Positions 51,048 to 59,735 of a stretch of 64,000 nt of DNA are shown one piece after another; position 1 is the first letter of the stretch; every line of letters begins with the position of its first letter. A model generated the notes under the pieces. The model saw nothing but the letters and a program-made list of their open reading frames with translations. It did no database searches and was not told the DNA's origin. The position numbers and the translations under genes are program-made. Origin of the DNA: Paenibacillus auburnensis (lineage in GTDB: Bacteria > Bacillota > Bacilli > Paenibacillales > Paenibacillaceae); NCBI RefSeq assembly GCF_927798115.1, contig NZ_CAKMMG010000001.1, positions 62,001 to 126,000 on the forward strand. Reading direction: 5' to 3'.

Positions 51048-52130
51048 TTGGCTTCGATGGAATTGACAGACTGGAATGAAGATAAGCGATACTTGTCCAT
51101 CGCAACGGCCGGTTCGCCGCAGGAACTTAAGGGCAGGCGCACGGCCTGCCAGCAAGTACTTCTGGAGCAGTTGAACATTATTCCAATTGAGGAATGGATG
51201 GACCGTGTCAACGCGATGCACGATCTGATTGCTAAGACGGCGGTAAACATTTGTGAGGCGCAGATGAAGGAGGCGGGCTACGGCCTGCCTCCCTGCGCCT
51301 ATTCCTTTATTGTATTTGGCAGCGCTGGCAGACAGGAAGCTACGCTCTGGAGCGACCAGGATAACGGCCTGATTGTAGAAGGAGAACCGGATGACGATAA
51401 GAATCGTTATTTCACCACTTTTGGCGGGATGTTGTCCGATGTGCTTGAAGAAGTGGGCTTTGAAAAATGTGAAGGAAAGGTAATGTGCTCTGAGCAGTTA
51501 TGGAGCAAGACACTTCCGGAATGGAAAATGCAGCTGCAGAGCTGGATGGGCCAGATGGAATGGGAACCGATAAGGTATCTTATTATCGCTTCTGATATGA
51601 GACATGTAGCGGGAAGTGCTGAACTGTCGGCTGAATGGAGGGAAGCCTTTCATGCCGGCTTTGTGGACAACGAGAAATTGAGTACTGCGGTTCTGCGCAA
51701 TACCGTACGTCACAAAGCAACGCTTAACCTGCTTGGACAGGTTCTCACAGAACGATTCGGCGATAATGCCGGGGGATTTGATATTAAATATGGTGTCTAT
51801 ATCCCGCTTGTCAATATTGTTAGACATTTAGCGCTATTGCATGGAATTGAGGACAGTTCTACGCTTAAAAGAATTGAAAAGCTTAGTGAAATGGACAAAT
51901 ACGAGCATCTTGAAAATATCCGGCGGGCTTTTTTGACGGCGTTGCGGATGCGGGTGAACACACCTTTCGTTGAACGTGATGGTATGTTGTCGAGTAGTGA
52001 CTATATTTCCGGCAATGCTTTGAAGAATAAGCAGCTCATGTCTGAGCTGCGTGAAAGTCTGCTGCTGGTCAGACGCTTACACAGGGCTCTGCAGCGTCAG
52101 CTCCGGTCAGCGGAAAGGAGGCAGTCATGA
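51048..52130 (+). CDS. DUF294 nucleotidyltransferase-like protein
   Basis: This 360-residue protein has a nucleotidyltransferase active-site pattern, FGSAGRQEATLWSDQDNGLI near residue 95-114 (GS-x-x-x-E-x-x-x-x-SDxDxxx), and a helical DUF294 substrate-binding C-terminus. The related enzyme GlnD uridylylates PII protein in response to glutamine, but this protein lacks HD and ACT domains, so a GlnD role is only a suggestion. The start is TTG 51048, with GGGGGGCGG six bases upstream (a later ATG at 51057 has no good spacing). It is 31 bp after amtB and overlaps the exonuclease gene by four bases. Confidence 0.85.
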   Translation: MASMELTDWNEDKRYLSIATAGSPQELKGRRTACQQVLLEQLNIIPIEEWMDRVNAMHDLIAKTAVNICEAQMKEAGYGLPPCAYSFIVFGSAGRQEATLWSDQDNGLIVEGEPDDDKNRYFTTFGGMLSDVLEEVGFEKCEGKVMCSEQLWSKTLPEWKMQLQSWMGQMEWEPIRYLIIASDMRHVAGSAELSAEWREAFHAGFVDNEKLSTAVLRNTVRHKATLNLLGQVLTERFGDNAGGFDIKYGVYIPLVNIVRHLALLHGIEDSSTLKRIEKLSEMDKYEHLENIRRAFLTALRMRVNTPFVERDGMLSSSDYISGNALKNKQLMSELRESLLLVRRLHRALQRQLRSAERRQS

Positions 52131-52876
52131 AGGAGCCAAATAAAGGCGGAGGATTCTGGAATAATCTGAGGCAAGGCGGAATGCCCTCCGCCATTGCATC
52201 GATGAGAGGCGGGGAATCGGCACAGCAAACCGCGCAGCAAATGGCCTTTATCCGATCACTCATGCGCGAGAAGCGGCGACCTGAAGTACTGCATACCCCG
52301 CTTTCCGAACTGGAGACGGTCATATTCGATCTGGAAACTACCGGGTTCTCTCATCAGCATGGCGATGAAATTATGTCCTTTGGAGCAATCCGGGTGGTCG
52401 GTGAAGAAATCAAAGAAGATGAGTGCTTTTACACACTCGTGAATTGCCAGACGTCGATACCGGACAATATTACTAGACTTACGGGAATTTCCGAGGAGAT
52501 GACATCATCCGCGCCTTCATTGATCGACGGCCTTCATAATTTCATGTCGTTTGTAGGCCAGCGTGTGCTTGTGGCCCATGGGAGTGCGCATGACAAAGCC
52601 TTTCTAAACGCTGCATTGTGGAAAACTTCAAAGGTACAGCTTACCCACAGGGTACTGGACACGATGATGCTGGCCCGCTGGCTGGAGCCGCACCGCAGCA
52701 ATTATACCTTGGATGAGCTGCTCGCGGTACATGAAATCCCCATCGAAGGGCGGCATAACGCCCTGGAGGATGCTAAGATGACTGCCCGACTATGGGTGTC
52801 CTATCTCCGGGAAATTTCGCAGAAACGCCAGGTGGAAACACTGGGAGATCTTTATGCTTACTTGAGCAGAGCATAG
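52127..52876 (+). CDS. DEDDh 3'-5' exonuclease (DnaQ-like)
   Basis: This 249-residue protein has ExoI FDLETTGF (Asp, Glu near residue 68), ExoII near residue 150 (VAHGSAHDKAFLN) and ExoIII RHNALEDAKMTARL with the His and last Asp. The N-terminal 60 residues are polar and not recognised. It likely degrades single-stranded DNA or RNA, similar to the DNA polymerase III epsilon domain but not fused to a polymerase. Its start overlaps the DUF294 gene by four bases (ATGA), indicating coupling. It ends 19 bases inside the convergent M67 gene. Confidence 0.92.
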   Translation: MKEPNKGGGFWNNLRQGGMPSAIASMRGGESAQQTAQQMAFIRSLMREKRRPEVLHTPLSELETVIFDLETTGFSHQHGDEIMSFGAIRVVGEEIKEDECFYTLVNCQTSIPDNITRLTGISEEMTSSAPSLIDGLHNFMSFVGQRVLVAHGSAHDKAFLNAALWKTSKVQLTHRVLDTMMLARWLEPHRSNYTLDELLAVHEIPIEGRHNALEDAKMTARLWVSYLREISQKRQVETLGDLYAYLSRA

Positions 52877-53334
52877 AGCTGGGTATGCAATAATTGCTGG
52901 CTTAGGCTGCCGTCAGTTCCACGTTGCCGGTCAATAATGAAACCATTTAGTACCGGAAGCTCAGGGTTATCTTTGCCGGGGGAGCCGATCAGATAAACTT
53001 TGAATTGCGGCCCCAAGGAAGATAGACCCTGCACGTCGGCAGCAGATGGCCAGGGCGGTGAGCTTGGATGGGAATGGAACAGGCCAATGGGAGCCGGTTC
53101 GCTGTAGAGCCCTTTGACCCATTCCCGCGGGTCGGGAACAAATGCATGCAGCGGGTCAGGCGCTACGTTGCTCATCGGCACATAGTTGCTGATGAGCATG
53201 CCCCCCGCTGCGGCAGTGCCCAGCAGTAATCCGCATGCTTCATGCGGAAAGCAGGTCAGCAAGTGCTTCCCCAGCATGAGCTGAACGGAGGAATCCAGCC
53301 TTATCGGCGGGGTTGTTCCCTGGTATGCTGTCAA
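52858..53334 (-). CDS. M67 (JAMM) metallopeptidase
   Basis: This 158-residue protein has the JAMM zinc motif: a preceding Glu in FPHEACGLLLG near residue 32 and the H-x-H-x8-D pattern in FHSHPSSPPWPSAADV near residue 88. Such enzymes cut isopeptide or C-terminal bonds of ubiquitin-like proteins or L-cysteine adducts. No ThiF or ubiquitin-like partner is adjacent, so the substrate is unknown. The start is TTG 53334 on the minus strand after AGAGGGG at seven bases. Its 3' end overlaps the exonuclease gene by 19 bases. Confidence 0.9.
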   Translation of the reverse strand: MTAYQGTTPPIRLDSSVQLMLGKHLLTCFPHEACGLLLGTAAAGGMLISNYVPMSNVAPDPLHAFVPDPREWVKGLYSEPAPIGLFHSHPSSPPWPSAADVQGLSSLGPQFKVYLIGSPGKDNPELPVLNGFIIDRQRGTDGSLSQQLLHTQLYALLK

Positions 53335-53469
53335 GTATTTACCCCTCTCTCTTCATAGGATTCCGTCTTTGACGGGATCCTCTTTTTTATTTTACAGATG
53401 GTTTGAAACTGCCTGCATTGAGGGTACAATAGGAGCAACCCATCCCATTTGTAAAGGACAGACATACTG

Positions 53470-54036
53470 ATGAGAGCTGTTAATAAACGTAATCTAACGG
53501 TTGTGGCCCTGATTGTATTTCTGGCTGTGCTTGCGATAGAGCACCGCTTTAAGACAGAGCCGGAGACGGTTCCTGTCATTGAGCAGCAGGCGTCTGCGTC
53601 CGCAAGCGGTGCAGGTGCGGGTCTGGCAGCCCCAGCGTTCTCTCTGGAGGACAGCACCGGGAAGGTGTATAAAGTGGGCGGGCCCAGACAGAAGGCGCTT
53701 ATTGTGAACTTCTGGGCTTCGTGGTGCGAACCCTGCCAGCTGGAGGCACCTGAACTGAATAAAATGGCGCTTAAATATAAGGATGTTCTGGATATTTACG
53801 GAATCAACGTAACGAGCCAGGATTATAAGCCGAACGCGGAACGGTTCATCAGGAAGTATATGCTGGCTTTTCCGGTGATGTTTGATAGTAAAGGTAAAGT
53901 ATTTGACAAATATCAGGGCCAGGTGTTTCCAACCAATGTGCTGATTGACAAAAATGGTGTGATTGCAGAGGTTGTACTTGGTGCTTTGACAGCCGAGGAG
54001 CTGGAAAAGAAGATTATTTCACTTACCGGCTCTTAA
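53470..54036 (+). CDS. TlpA/ResA-like thiol-disulfide oxidoreductase
   Basis: This 188-residue protein has an N-terminal membrane anchor (RNLTVVALIVFLAVLAIEHRF) and an extracytoplasmic thioredoxin domain with WCEPC in FWASWCEPCQLEAPEL near residue 84. The cis-proline loop VFPTNVLID is intact. Such proteins reduce cysteines of exported proteins, for example cytochrome c apoproteins; the target is not visible. ATG 53470 follows AAAGGACAGAC. It is monocistronic and ends at a bidirectional terminator with cimA. Confidence 0.93.
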   Translation: MRAVNKRNLTVVALIVFLAVLAIEHRFKTEPETVPVIEQQASASASGAGAGLAAPAFSLEDSTGKVYKVGGPRQKALIVNFWASWCEPCQLEAPELNKMALKYKDVLDIYGINVTSQDYKPNAERFIRKYMLAFPVMFDSKGKVFDKYQGQVFPTNVLIDKNGVIAEVVLGALTAEELEKKIISLTGS

Positions 54037-54055
54037 GGCATACGGAAATCTGCCT

Positions 54056-54099
54056 AAAGCCCCTTTGCGTACAGGATATCCTGGCTGCAAAGGGGCTTT
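54056..54099. terminator. Bidirectional terminator between TlpA-like gene and cimA
   Basis: AAAGCCCCTTTGC pairs with GCAAAGGGGCTTT, T-rich on both sides. Confidence 0.9.
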
Positions 54100-54132
54100 A
54101 TGGTGTGTTATGCCTTTTCAGAGAAACGAACT

Positions 54133-55752
54133 TTAGTGGTTAACTAATCCCTTAGGTTCATTGCTGTTCTTATGCTGATTTTCCAGCGAAATCTGTCCAA
54201 GAAGAGCATAACGCATACTGTCAACCAAAGCTTCCCAGCTTGCTTCAATTACATTGCTGGATACCCCGACCGTACTCCATGTATGATTGAAGTCTTTGGA
54301 TTCTATCAAGACTCGTACCTTCGCAGCGGTCTGATCCTGCTCATCGAGTACCCGCACCTTATAGTCGGAGAGGTGCATTTCATCGAGCTGAGGGAAATAG
54401 GTCTGCAGCGCTTTACGTAATGCATTATCGAGTGCATTGACAGGTCCATTACCTTCAGCGGCTGTATACAGACTGTCTCCGCCAACCCGAAGTTTAACAA
54501 AGGCTTCGGAGACAACAGGCTGGCCGGCGTTCTTTTCAACAAGCATTTTGAAGGATTCGAAAGTGAACAGCTCATTCAGCTCCCCGGTGGCTTCGCGTAG
54601 CAGCAGCTCAAGCGAGGCATCTGCACCTTCGAATTGGTACCCCTGATGCTCCAGGTCTTTGATCTTGTCAATGACCTTGCGGGCCTGCTCGCTGGTAGGA
54701 TCGAGGCTTAGCCCCATATCCAGCGCTTTGGACAGGACATTACTCTGGCCAGCAAGCTCAGAGACAAGTACACGCTGTTTATTGCCGACCAATTCCGGTG
54801 CAATATGCTCGTAGGTACGTGAATCACGCAGGATGGCTGAGACATGAATGCCCCCTTTATGGGCAAAAGCAGCGGTTCCGACGTATGGCTGATTCACCGG
54901 CATATTTACGTTGGCTACTTCGCTGATATATCTGGCGGTGTTGGTCAGCTGCGGGAGTGAATCCCCGGGTATGCAGTGATAACCCATTTTAAGTTGAAGT
55001 GTTGGAATAATAGAGCATAAGTTGGCATTGCCGCAGCGTTCACCATAGCCGTTAATGGTACCCTGCACCTGGCGGGCACCGGCACTAATAGCACTGAGTG
55101 CATTGGCTACTGCAAGTTCGCAGTCGTTATGGGTGTGGATGCCAAGTGAAGCGCCGGACAGTTGCCCCGACATTGCTGACACGATGTCATAAACTTCATT
55201 AGGGAGTGTGCCGCCGTTTGTATCGCACATCACGAGCCAGTCTGCTCCGGCTTCCCGGGCCTTGGCAAGCACAGCGGAGGCATACTCCGGATTGTTCTTG
55301 AAGCCGTCGAAGAAATGCTCAGCATCGAAGATGACCTCGAGGCCTTTATGTTTGAGATAAGCAATGGAATCACCGATCATGGCAAGATTCTCTTCTAAGG
55401 TAGTCTGCAGTGCGGTATGCACATGAAAATCCCATGACTTTCCGACTAGAGTAGCCGCAGGCACTCCGGCGTCGATCATTCTTTGCAGATTCTCATCATG
55501 CTCAGCAAGGGAGTTTTTGCGGCGAGTGCTGCCAAATGCGGTAATTTTGGCATTTAGGTACAGTTCCTTGACTCTTTTGAAAAACTCAATGTCTTTATTA
55601 TTGCTTCCCGGGATGCCACCTTCAATATAATGCACACCCAGATCATCGAGTTTCTTAGCAATCTTCAGCTTGTCATCTGCCGACAGACTGATGCCCTCGC
55701 CTTGGGTGCCGTCGCGCAGTGTCGTATCGAAGATGGAAATGGACTTAGACAT
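54133..55752 (-). CDS. cimA: Citramalate synthase
   Basis: This 539-residue enzyme condenses pyruvate with acetyl-CoA to citramalate, giving threonine-independent 2-oxobutyrate for isoleucine. The HMGL-like start is FDTTLRDGTQGEGISL, followed by GGIPGSNNKD, the metal-binding LGIHTHNDCELAV and the pseudo-motif NGYGERCGNAN; the C-terminal LeuA regulatory domain covers residues 390-525. Length and the GTQGEG variant favour CimA over LeuA or homocitrate synthase. ATG at 55752 on the minus strand has AGGAGG upstream (complement of CCTCCT at 55759). Confidence 0.95.
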   Translation of the reverse strand: MSKSISIFDTTLRDGTQGEGISLSADDKLKIAKKLDDLGVHYIEGGIPGSNNKDIEFFKRVKELYLNAKITAFGSTRRKNSLAEHDENLQRMIDAGVPAATLVGKSWDFHVHTALQTTLEENLAMIGDSIAYLKHKGLEVIFDAEHFFDGFKNNPEYASAVLAKAREAGADWLVMCDTNGGTLPNEVYDIVSAMSGQLSGASLGIHTHNDCELAVANALSAISAGARQVQGTINGYGERCGNANLCSIIPTLQLKMGYHCIPGDSLPQLTNTARYISEVANVNMPVNQPYVGTAAFAHKGGIHVSAILRDSRTYEHIAPELVGNKQRVLVSELAGQSNVLSKALDMGLSLDPTSEQARKVIDKIKDLEHQGYQFEGADASLELLLREATGELNELFTFESFKMLVEKNAGQPVVSEAFVKLRVGGDSLYTAAEGNGPVNALDNALRKALQTYFPQLDEMHLSDYKVRVLDEQDQTAAKVRVLIESKDFNHTWSTVGVSSNVIEASWEALVDSMRYALLGQISLENQHKNSNEPKGLVNH

Positions 55753-55978
55753 AAGAGTCCTCCTAAAAGTTTGATGAGCATGGCTTCTGAGGAACAGCTG
55801 CGTACAAAACTGACTCCGGAAGCATACGTATGGGGTAAATAATTTTTATATTATAGCATTTTTACGCGGGAATGTAACAAAGAACTTTACAGGAGGCTGC
55901 TGCTTGGTTGACCTCCCGCCGGCGAAAGAGGTATGCTGAATTTAACAATGGAACCATGAAGATAAGAAGGTAGATATT

Positions 55979-57271
55979 GTGCAGAACGTGGATCAGTATT
56001 ACCCGACGAGCGGCAGGGTCATTCTGCATGTGGATATGAACGCATTTTACTGCTCTGTGCATGATGCGGAAGATCCTGCTCAATATAAAGGCAAACCGAC
56101 GGCAGTAGCAGGCAGTGTGGAGCTGCGCAGAGGGATAATCGTCACCTGTTCCTATGCGGCGCGGAAGTATGGAATCTCTACAGGTATGCAAGTACAGAAA
56201 GCGCTGCGGATTTATCCCTCATTAATTTTGATTAAGCCGGACTTTAACCTGTACCGGAAATACTCCAATGCTTTTATGCAGATTGCCTATAGCTACACTC
56301 CGCTGCTTGAAGCAGTCTCGATTGATGAATGTTACCTGGACATCACCGGTTCCCGGCAGTTTGGTACACCTCTGGAGATTGCTGCAGCTATACAGCGGCG
56401 GATTATGGAGGAGCTTGGGCTTCCCTGCTCCATTGGTATTGCCCCTAACAAGCTGCTGGCTAAGATCGCATCTGATCTGAAGAAGCCCAATGGTATCACC
56501 GTCCTGCGCCTGCGTGATGTGCCGGAGATTCTATGGAACAAGCCATGCGGGGAAATGTTCGGTATCGGCGGAAAAACGGCTGAGAAGCTGCGTAAACTAG
56601 GCATCTACACTATAGGCCAGCTGGCGGCAGCCGACGAGAAGTTTCTGGTAGATCATTTCGGAGTCATGGGCTCCTGGCTGAAGCGGGCGGGGAACGGTAT
56701 TGATCATGGCATCGTGAATCCGGAACGGGAACAGAGCAAGTCGATCGGCCATACGACGACGCTGCCGAGAGATGTGGTCGGGCTGGCTGAAGCCAGGCCG
56801 ATTCTGCTCAACCTCAGCGACCAGGTGGCTCGTCGCTTAAGGAAGCAAGGCTTGGTCGCTTCGGGAGTGCAACTCACGATCCGTACACCCGATATGAAGA
56901 CTATCACCCGTTCCCGCCAGCTTGAGGCTCCCACCGAAAGCGCTGAAGATATCTACAAGGCTGTATGCGAGCAGTATGCCCGCCACTGGAACAACGAGAA
57001 GCCTGTGCGGCTGCTGGGTGTAACCCTGCAAGGGCTTACGGCCAAAGAGGAGTCGGCGATCCAGCTGGATTTGTTCGATTATGAACGCCAGCCGAAAAAG
57101 GAATCCTTGAATAAGACAATGGACATGCTGCGCAATAAATTCGGTGAAAATGCTGTTCTCACCGCGGGAATGCTCAGTGACAGCCATTCAGCCCGCCTTC
57201 GCAATCATAAGGAGCGGGGCACCTCGCTGCAGAAGGACAATCTGCAGAGTGTAGATCCGGATCATGCTTGA
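55979..57271 (+). CDS. dinB: DNA polymerase IV (Y family)
   Basis: This 430-residue translesion polymerase has the Y-family palm motifs LHVDMNAFYCSV near residue 17 and VSIDECYLDI near residue 105, the HhH segment FGIGGKTAEKLRKLGI and little-finger domain. A beta-clamp motif QLDLFDY occurs near residue 363. It resembles B. subtilis YqjH/YqjW-type Pol IV. The start is GTG 55979 with AGAAGG upstream. It is a single gene, divergent from cimA, and its regulation (for example a LexA box) was not seen in the short upstream region. Confidence 0.93.
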   Translation: MQNVDQYYPTSGRVILHVDMNAFYCSVHDAEDPAQYKGKPTAVAGSVELRRGIIVTCSYAARKYGISTGMQVQKALRIYPSLILIKPDFNLYRKYSNAFMQIAYSYTPLLEAVSIDECYLDITGSRQFGTPLEIAAAIQRRIMEELGLPCSIGIAPNKLLAKIASDLKKPNGITVLRLRDVPEILWNKPCGEMFGIGGKTAEKLRKLGIYTIGQLAAADEKFLVDHFGVMGSWLKRAGNGIDHGIVNPEREQSKSIGHTTTLPRDVVGLAEARPILLNLSDQVARRLRKQGLVASGVQLTIRTPDMKTITRSRQLEAPTESAEDIYKAVCEQYARHWNNEKPVRLLGVTLQGLTAKEESAIQLDLFDYERQPKKESLNKTMDMLRNKFGENAVLTAGMLSDSHSARLRNHKERGTSLQKDNLQSVDPDHA

Positions 57272-57291
57272 ATCGTCCTTTCCGGGCATAG

Positions 57292-57672
<381 letters not shown>

Positions 57673-57700
57673 TCTTCTAAGCGGTTAGTTCTTCACAGCA

Positions 57701-57741
57701 TAAGGATCAGATATAAGGCGTAAGCTTATATTTGATCCTTA
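57701..57741 (+). terminator. Terminator after the ferredoxin gene
   Basis: AAGGATCAGATATAAG pairs with CTTATATTTGATCCTT around GCGTAAG; T residues are few. Confidence 0.75.
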
Positions 57742-57759
57742 TATTTTAAATATAAGGAT
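57735..57759. repeat. Perfect 12-bp palindrome, part of a cluster of ATAAGGAT repeats
   Basis: ATCCTTATATTT-T-AAATATAAGGAT is a perfect inverted repeat. It shares its left arm with the right arm of the preceding terminator, so three copies of the motif AAGGATxxxATATAAG/CTTATA alternate in orientation. Confidence 0.6.
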
Positions 57760-57847
57760 GTATTTGTTTACATTATAAATTATCCTTCTATTTCTCAGGA
57801 ACGGTACCATCCCTCCATAAAGACGGCAAAGCCGTTTCTTCTTGCAT

Positions 57848-57894
57848 AAAGACATCTCTTCGCCGGCAAAAATTCGGCTGGGATGTCTTTTTTT
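57848..57894 (+). terminator. Hairpin with T run upstream of the L,D-transpeptidase gene
   Basis: AAAGACATC pairs with GATGTCTTT (inner GCCG/CGGC), then a T run. It lies in the leader of the next gene and may attenuate it; no gene upstream obviously needs it, since the fer terminator lies before. A second hairpin (AAGACGGC-n-GCCGTTTCTT) precedes it. Confidence 0.6.
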
Positions 57895-57947
57895 GATGAA
57901 CTGGCCGATATAAGGAATATATGAATCAATCACCCGCGGAGGCCCCG

Positions 57948-59390
57948 ATGAAAAATTCGCAGCATCTTAAGGCATATGTCCAAATGCATCCTGATAACAA
58001 GATGGCATGGTACTTGCTTGGTAAGGAATACTATAAGAACGGCCAGCAGGGGAAAGCTAATTACTGCTTCAATCAGGCCGGAGAAGTATATGAGGCTTTT
58101 GAACGCAGCAAGGTTCCCGCGGATATGCTGCGCGAATATGAGGATGGGCTGCTGAAAGTGGCGCATGAACGTCATCAGTCCAAGCTGAGGAAGCGCAGGA
58201 TGCTGGTGGCTCTCGTACTGTTGCTGTTATTGTTCCTGCCCCCGGCGGTATCGCCCGAAGCAGACTCCGGGATTACTCTGGAATCCCTGCTGGATGATGG
58301 TGAGGACGTTCCTGCACAGCTGGCTGCCGATGCCCAGGAGACAGTTGCAGAGGAAGAGCATAGTGAACAACCGCCAAAGCTGGCTTTTACAGCCATGGCC
58401 GGAGATGCAGCCGCTTCTAGCCAAGCGTTTGCGGCTATTGTAAAGAGCAAGAGTCCAGTAATGACTGCCATCATGGGGATGGAGCGTTCCGGGAAATGGC
58501 TGGTATGGAAAAAGAAGCTGCCGCTTACTGCAACTCTGGTGAAGAATGATAACGGGCGCATTGTCTACCAATCCTATGATCAGGCCCGTTGTGAATGTCA
58601 GCCGCCGGAATCCGGGGAGCTGCAGAAGCAGGCGGCGCAGTGGCAGGAGCAGCAGGAGCAATTAGCTGTTTTATGGAGCGCAATGCGCGCTTATAAGAGC
58701 AGCAAAGGGAATCTGCCTCAATCCCTAAAAGAGCTGACAGGTGCTTTTCCCGGCAATTGGCTTGGCGCGGCTACACCGCTGATGAAGGAGAAATTCGCCT
58801 CACTGCGTGCTTCAACAGCGGATTCCTTATCCGAACAGCCAGCAGGCGGAACTGGCGGGGAAGAGAATCAGGAAGCGCAAGCAGCAGCCGATGGCGGAGG
58901 CGGAGCTGGGGCAGCAGGAGAAACAGCGCAGGAAATGCCTTTTTTCACCGGATCTCTTACTATTATTGTGGATAAACAAAATCACCGTCTGGCAGTGACC
59001 AGCGGCTCGGTTATTCTGCGGAACTATGCGGTAGGGCTGGGTGGAGATAAGACTCCTGAAGGTGCTTTTGCAATTACAGATAAGGTGGTTAATCCGAATG
59101 GCCATGATAACGGGGAGTTTGGCAGCCGGGGCATGCAGCTCTCAGACAGCAATTATGCGATCCATGGCACCAATGAACCGGAAAGCATCGGAAAGGATGA
59201 GTCGCTGGGCTGTATCCGCATGAGCCGTAAGGATGTGGAGGAGTTATTCGCACTTGTACCCAGGGGAACGAAGGTGCAGATTAGTAAAGGGGTTTTGCCT
59301 GAGGAGCTGCTGGTTCCGGAGGACCGTTTCCCCTCTGGAGCACCTCGAAATCAGACCAACCCCAACAAAGTCTACCACTGGCTGAATTAA
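57948..59390 (+). CDS. Membrane-anchored L,D-transpeptidase with N-terminal TPR-like region
   Basis: This 480-residue protein has an N-terminal cytoplasmic part with a TPR-like helix pair (KMAWYLLGKEYYKNGQQGKA, about residues 18-50), a basic stretch and a membrane span (MLVALVLLLLLFLPPAV, near 85-105). The extracellular part has a Glu/Ala-rich linker, then a YkuD domain (about 320-460) with the catalytic motif AIHGTNEPESIGKDESLGCIRM (two parts: IHGTNEPE and ESLGCIRM). It would form 3-3 cross-links or anchor proteins in peptidoglycan. ATG 57948 follows GCGGAGG; ATG 57921 is an alternative. Confidence 0.88.
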   Translation: MKNSQHLKAYVQMHPDNKMAWYLLGKEYYKNGQQGKANYCFNQAGEVYEAFERSKVPADMLREYEDGLLKVAHERHQSKLRKRRMLVALVLLLLLFLPPAVSPEADSGITLESLLDDGEDVPAQLAADAQETVAEEEHSEQPPKLAFTAMAGDAAASSQAFAAIVKSKSPVMTAIMGMERSGKWLVWKKKLPLTATLVKNDNGRIVYQSYDQARCECQPPESGELQKQAAQWQEQQEQLAVLWSAMRAYKSSKGNLPQSLKELTGAFPGNWLGAATPLMKEKFASLRASTADSLSEQPAGGTGGEENQEAQAAADGGGGAGAAGETAQEMPFFTGSLTIIVDKQNHRLAVTSGSVILRNYAVGLGGDKTPEGAFAITDKVVNPNGHDNGEFGSRGMQLSDSNYAIHGTNEPESIGKDESLGCIRMSRKDVEELFALVPRGTKVQISKGVLPEELLVPEDRFPSGAPRNQTNPNKVYHWLN

Positions 59391-59524
59391 TTGCCTGCTA
59401 CAATAAATAGAACAATGATGAGAAGCACCAGCAAGACCAGACTTGCGCTAATCCACAGGATTGCTTTGCGGTTTACTTCTTCTTTCTTCTGCTGAAGTGT
59501 TGGAGGTTTACGTTTAGTTGACAT
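59387..59524 (-). CDS. 45-residue membrane peptide
   Basis: A minus-strand frame from ATG 59524 to TAA 59387-59389 encodes a basic, Gln/Lys-rich N-terminus (STKRKPPTLQQKKEEVNRK) and one span (AILWISASLVLLVLLIIVLF). AAGGATGG lies six to seven bases upstream. It overlaps the stop of the L,D-transpeptidase gene by four bases, convergent. No family is recognised. Tight packing and good signals support it being real; function unknown. Confidence 0.65.
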   Translation of the reverse strand: MSTKRKPPTLQQKKEEVNRKAILWISASLVLLVLLIIVLFIVAGN

Positions 59525-59735
59525 AATTGCCATCCTTCTTTCTCTCTTGATCGGTGATTACCCTTACATTGTAATGGGTTTAGGAGAAAATTACTATACT
59601 CTCCACTTCAGCCCGGAAACTCCGCAACCCAAAAAACTTTTCTTTTCCCCCGGAAACGGATAAAATTAAGAAGAAAACTAACAGAAACGGGGAGTCGGAG
59701 GACGAATCGAGTGATCCCTTGAAGGAGCGAGAACG

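Noticed and set aside
55780..55842. Short frame on the plus strand whose end reads EEQLRTKLTPEAYVWGK, similar to the start of MsrB proteins
   Set aside because: Only 20 codons, no ribosome binding site, and it lies in the leader of cimA on the opposite strand; the similarity is probably chance.
57800..57845. Minus-strand AGGGATGGTACCG as a T-box riboswitch
   Set aside because: The T-box core is AGGGTGGNACCGCG; here a base is inserted and no specifier stem, terminator pair or downstream aminoacylation gene is seen.
57739..57933. Minus-strand frame of 64 codons over the repeat cluster upstream of the L,D-transpeptidase
   Set aside because: It runs across palindromes and hairpins and has irregular composition; more likely non-coding.
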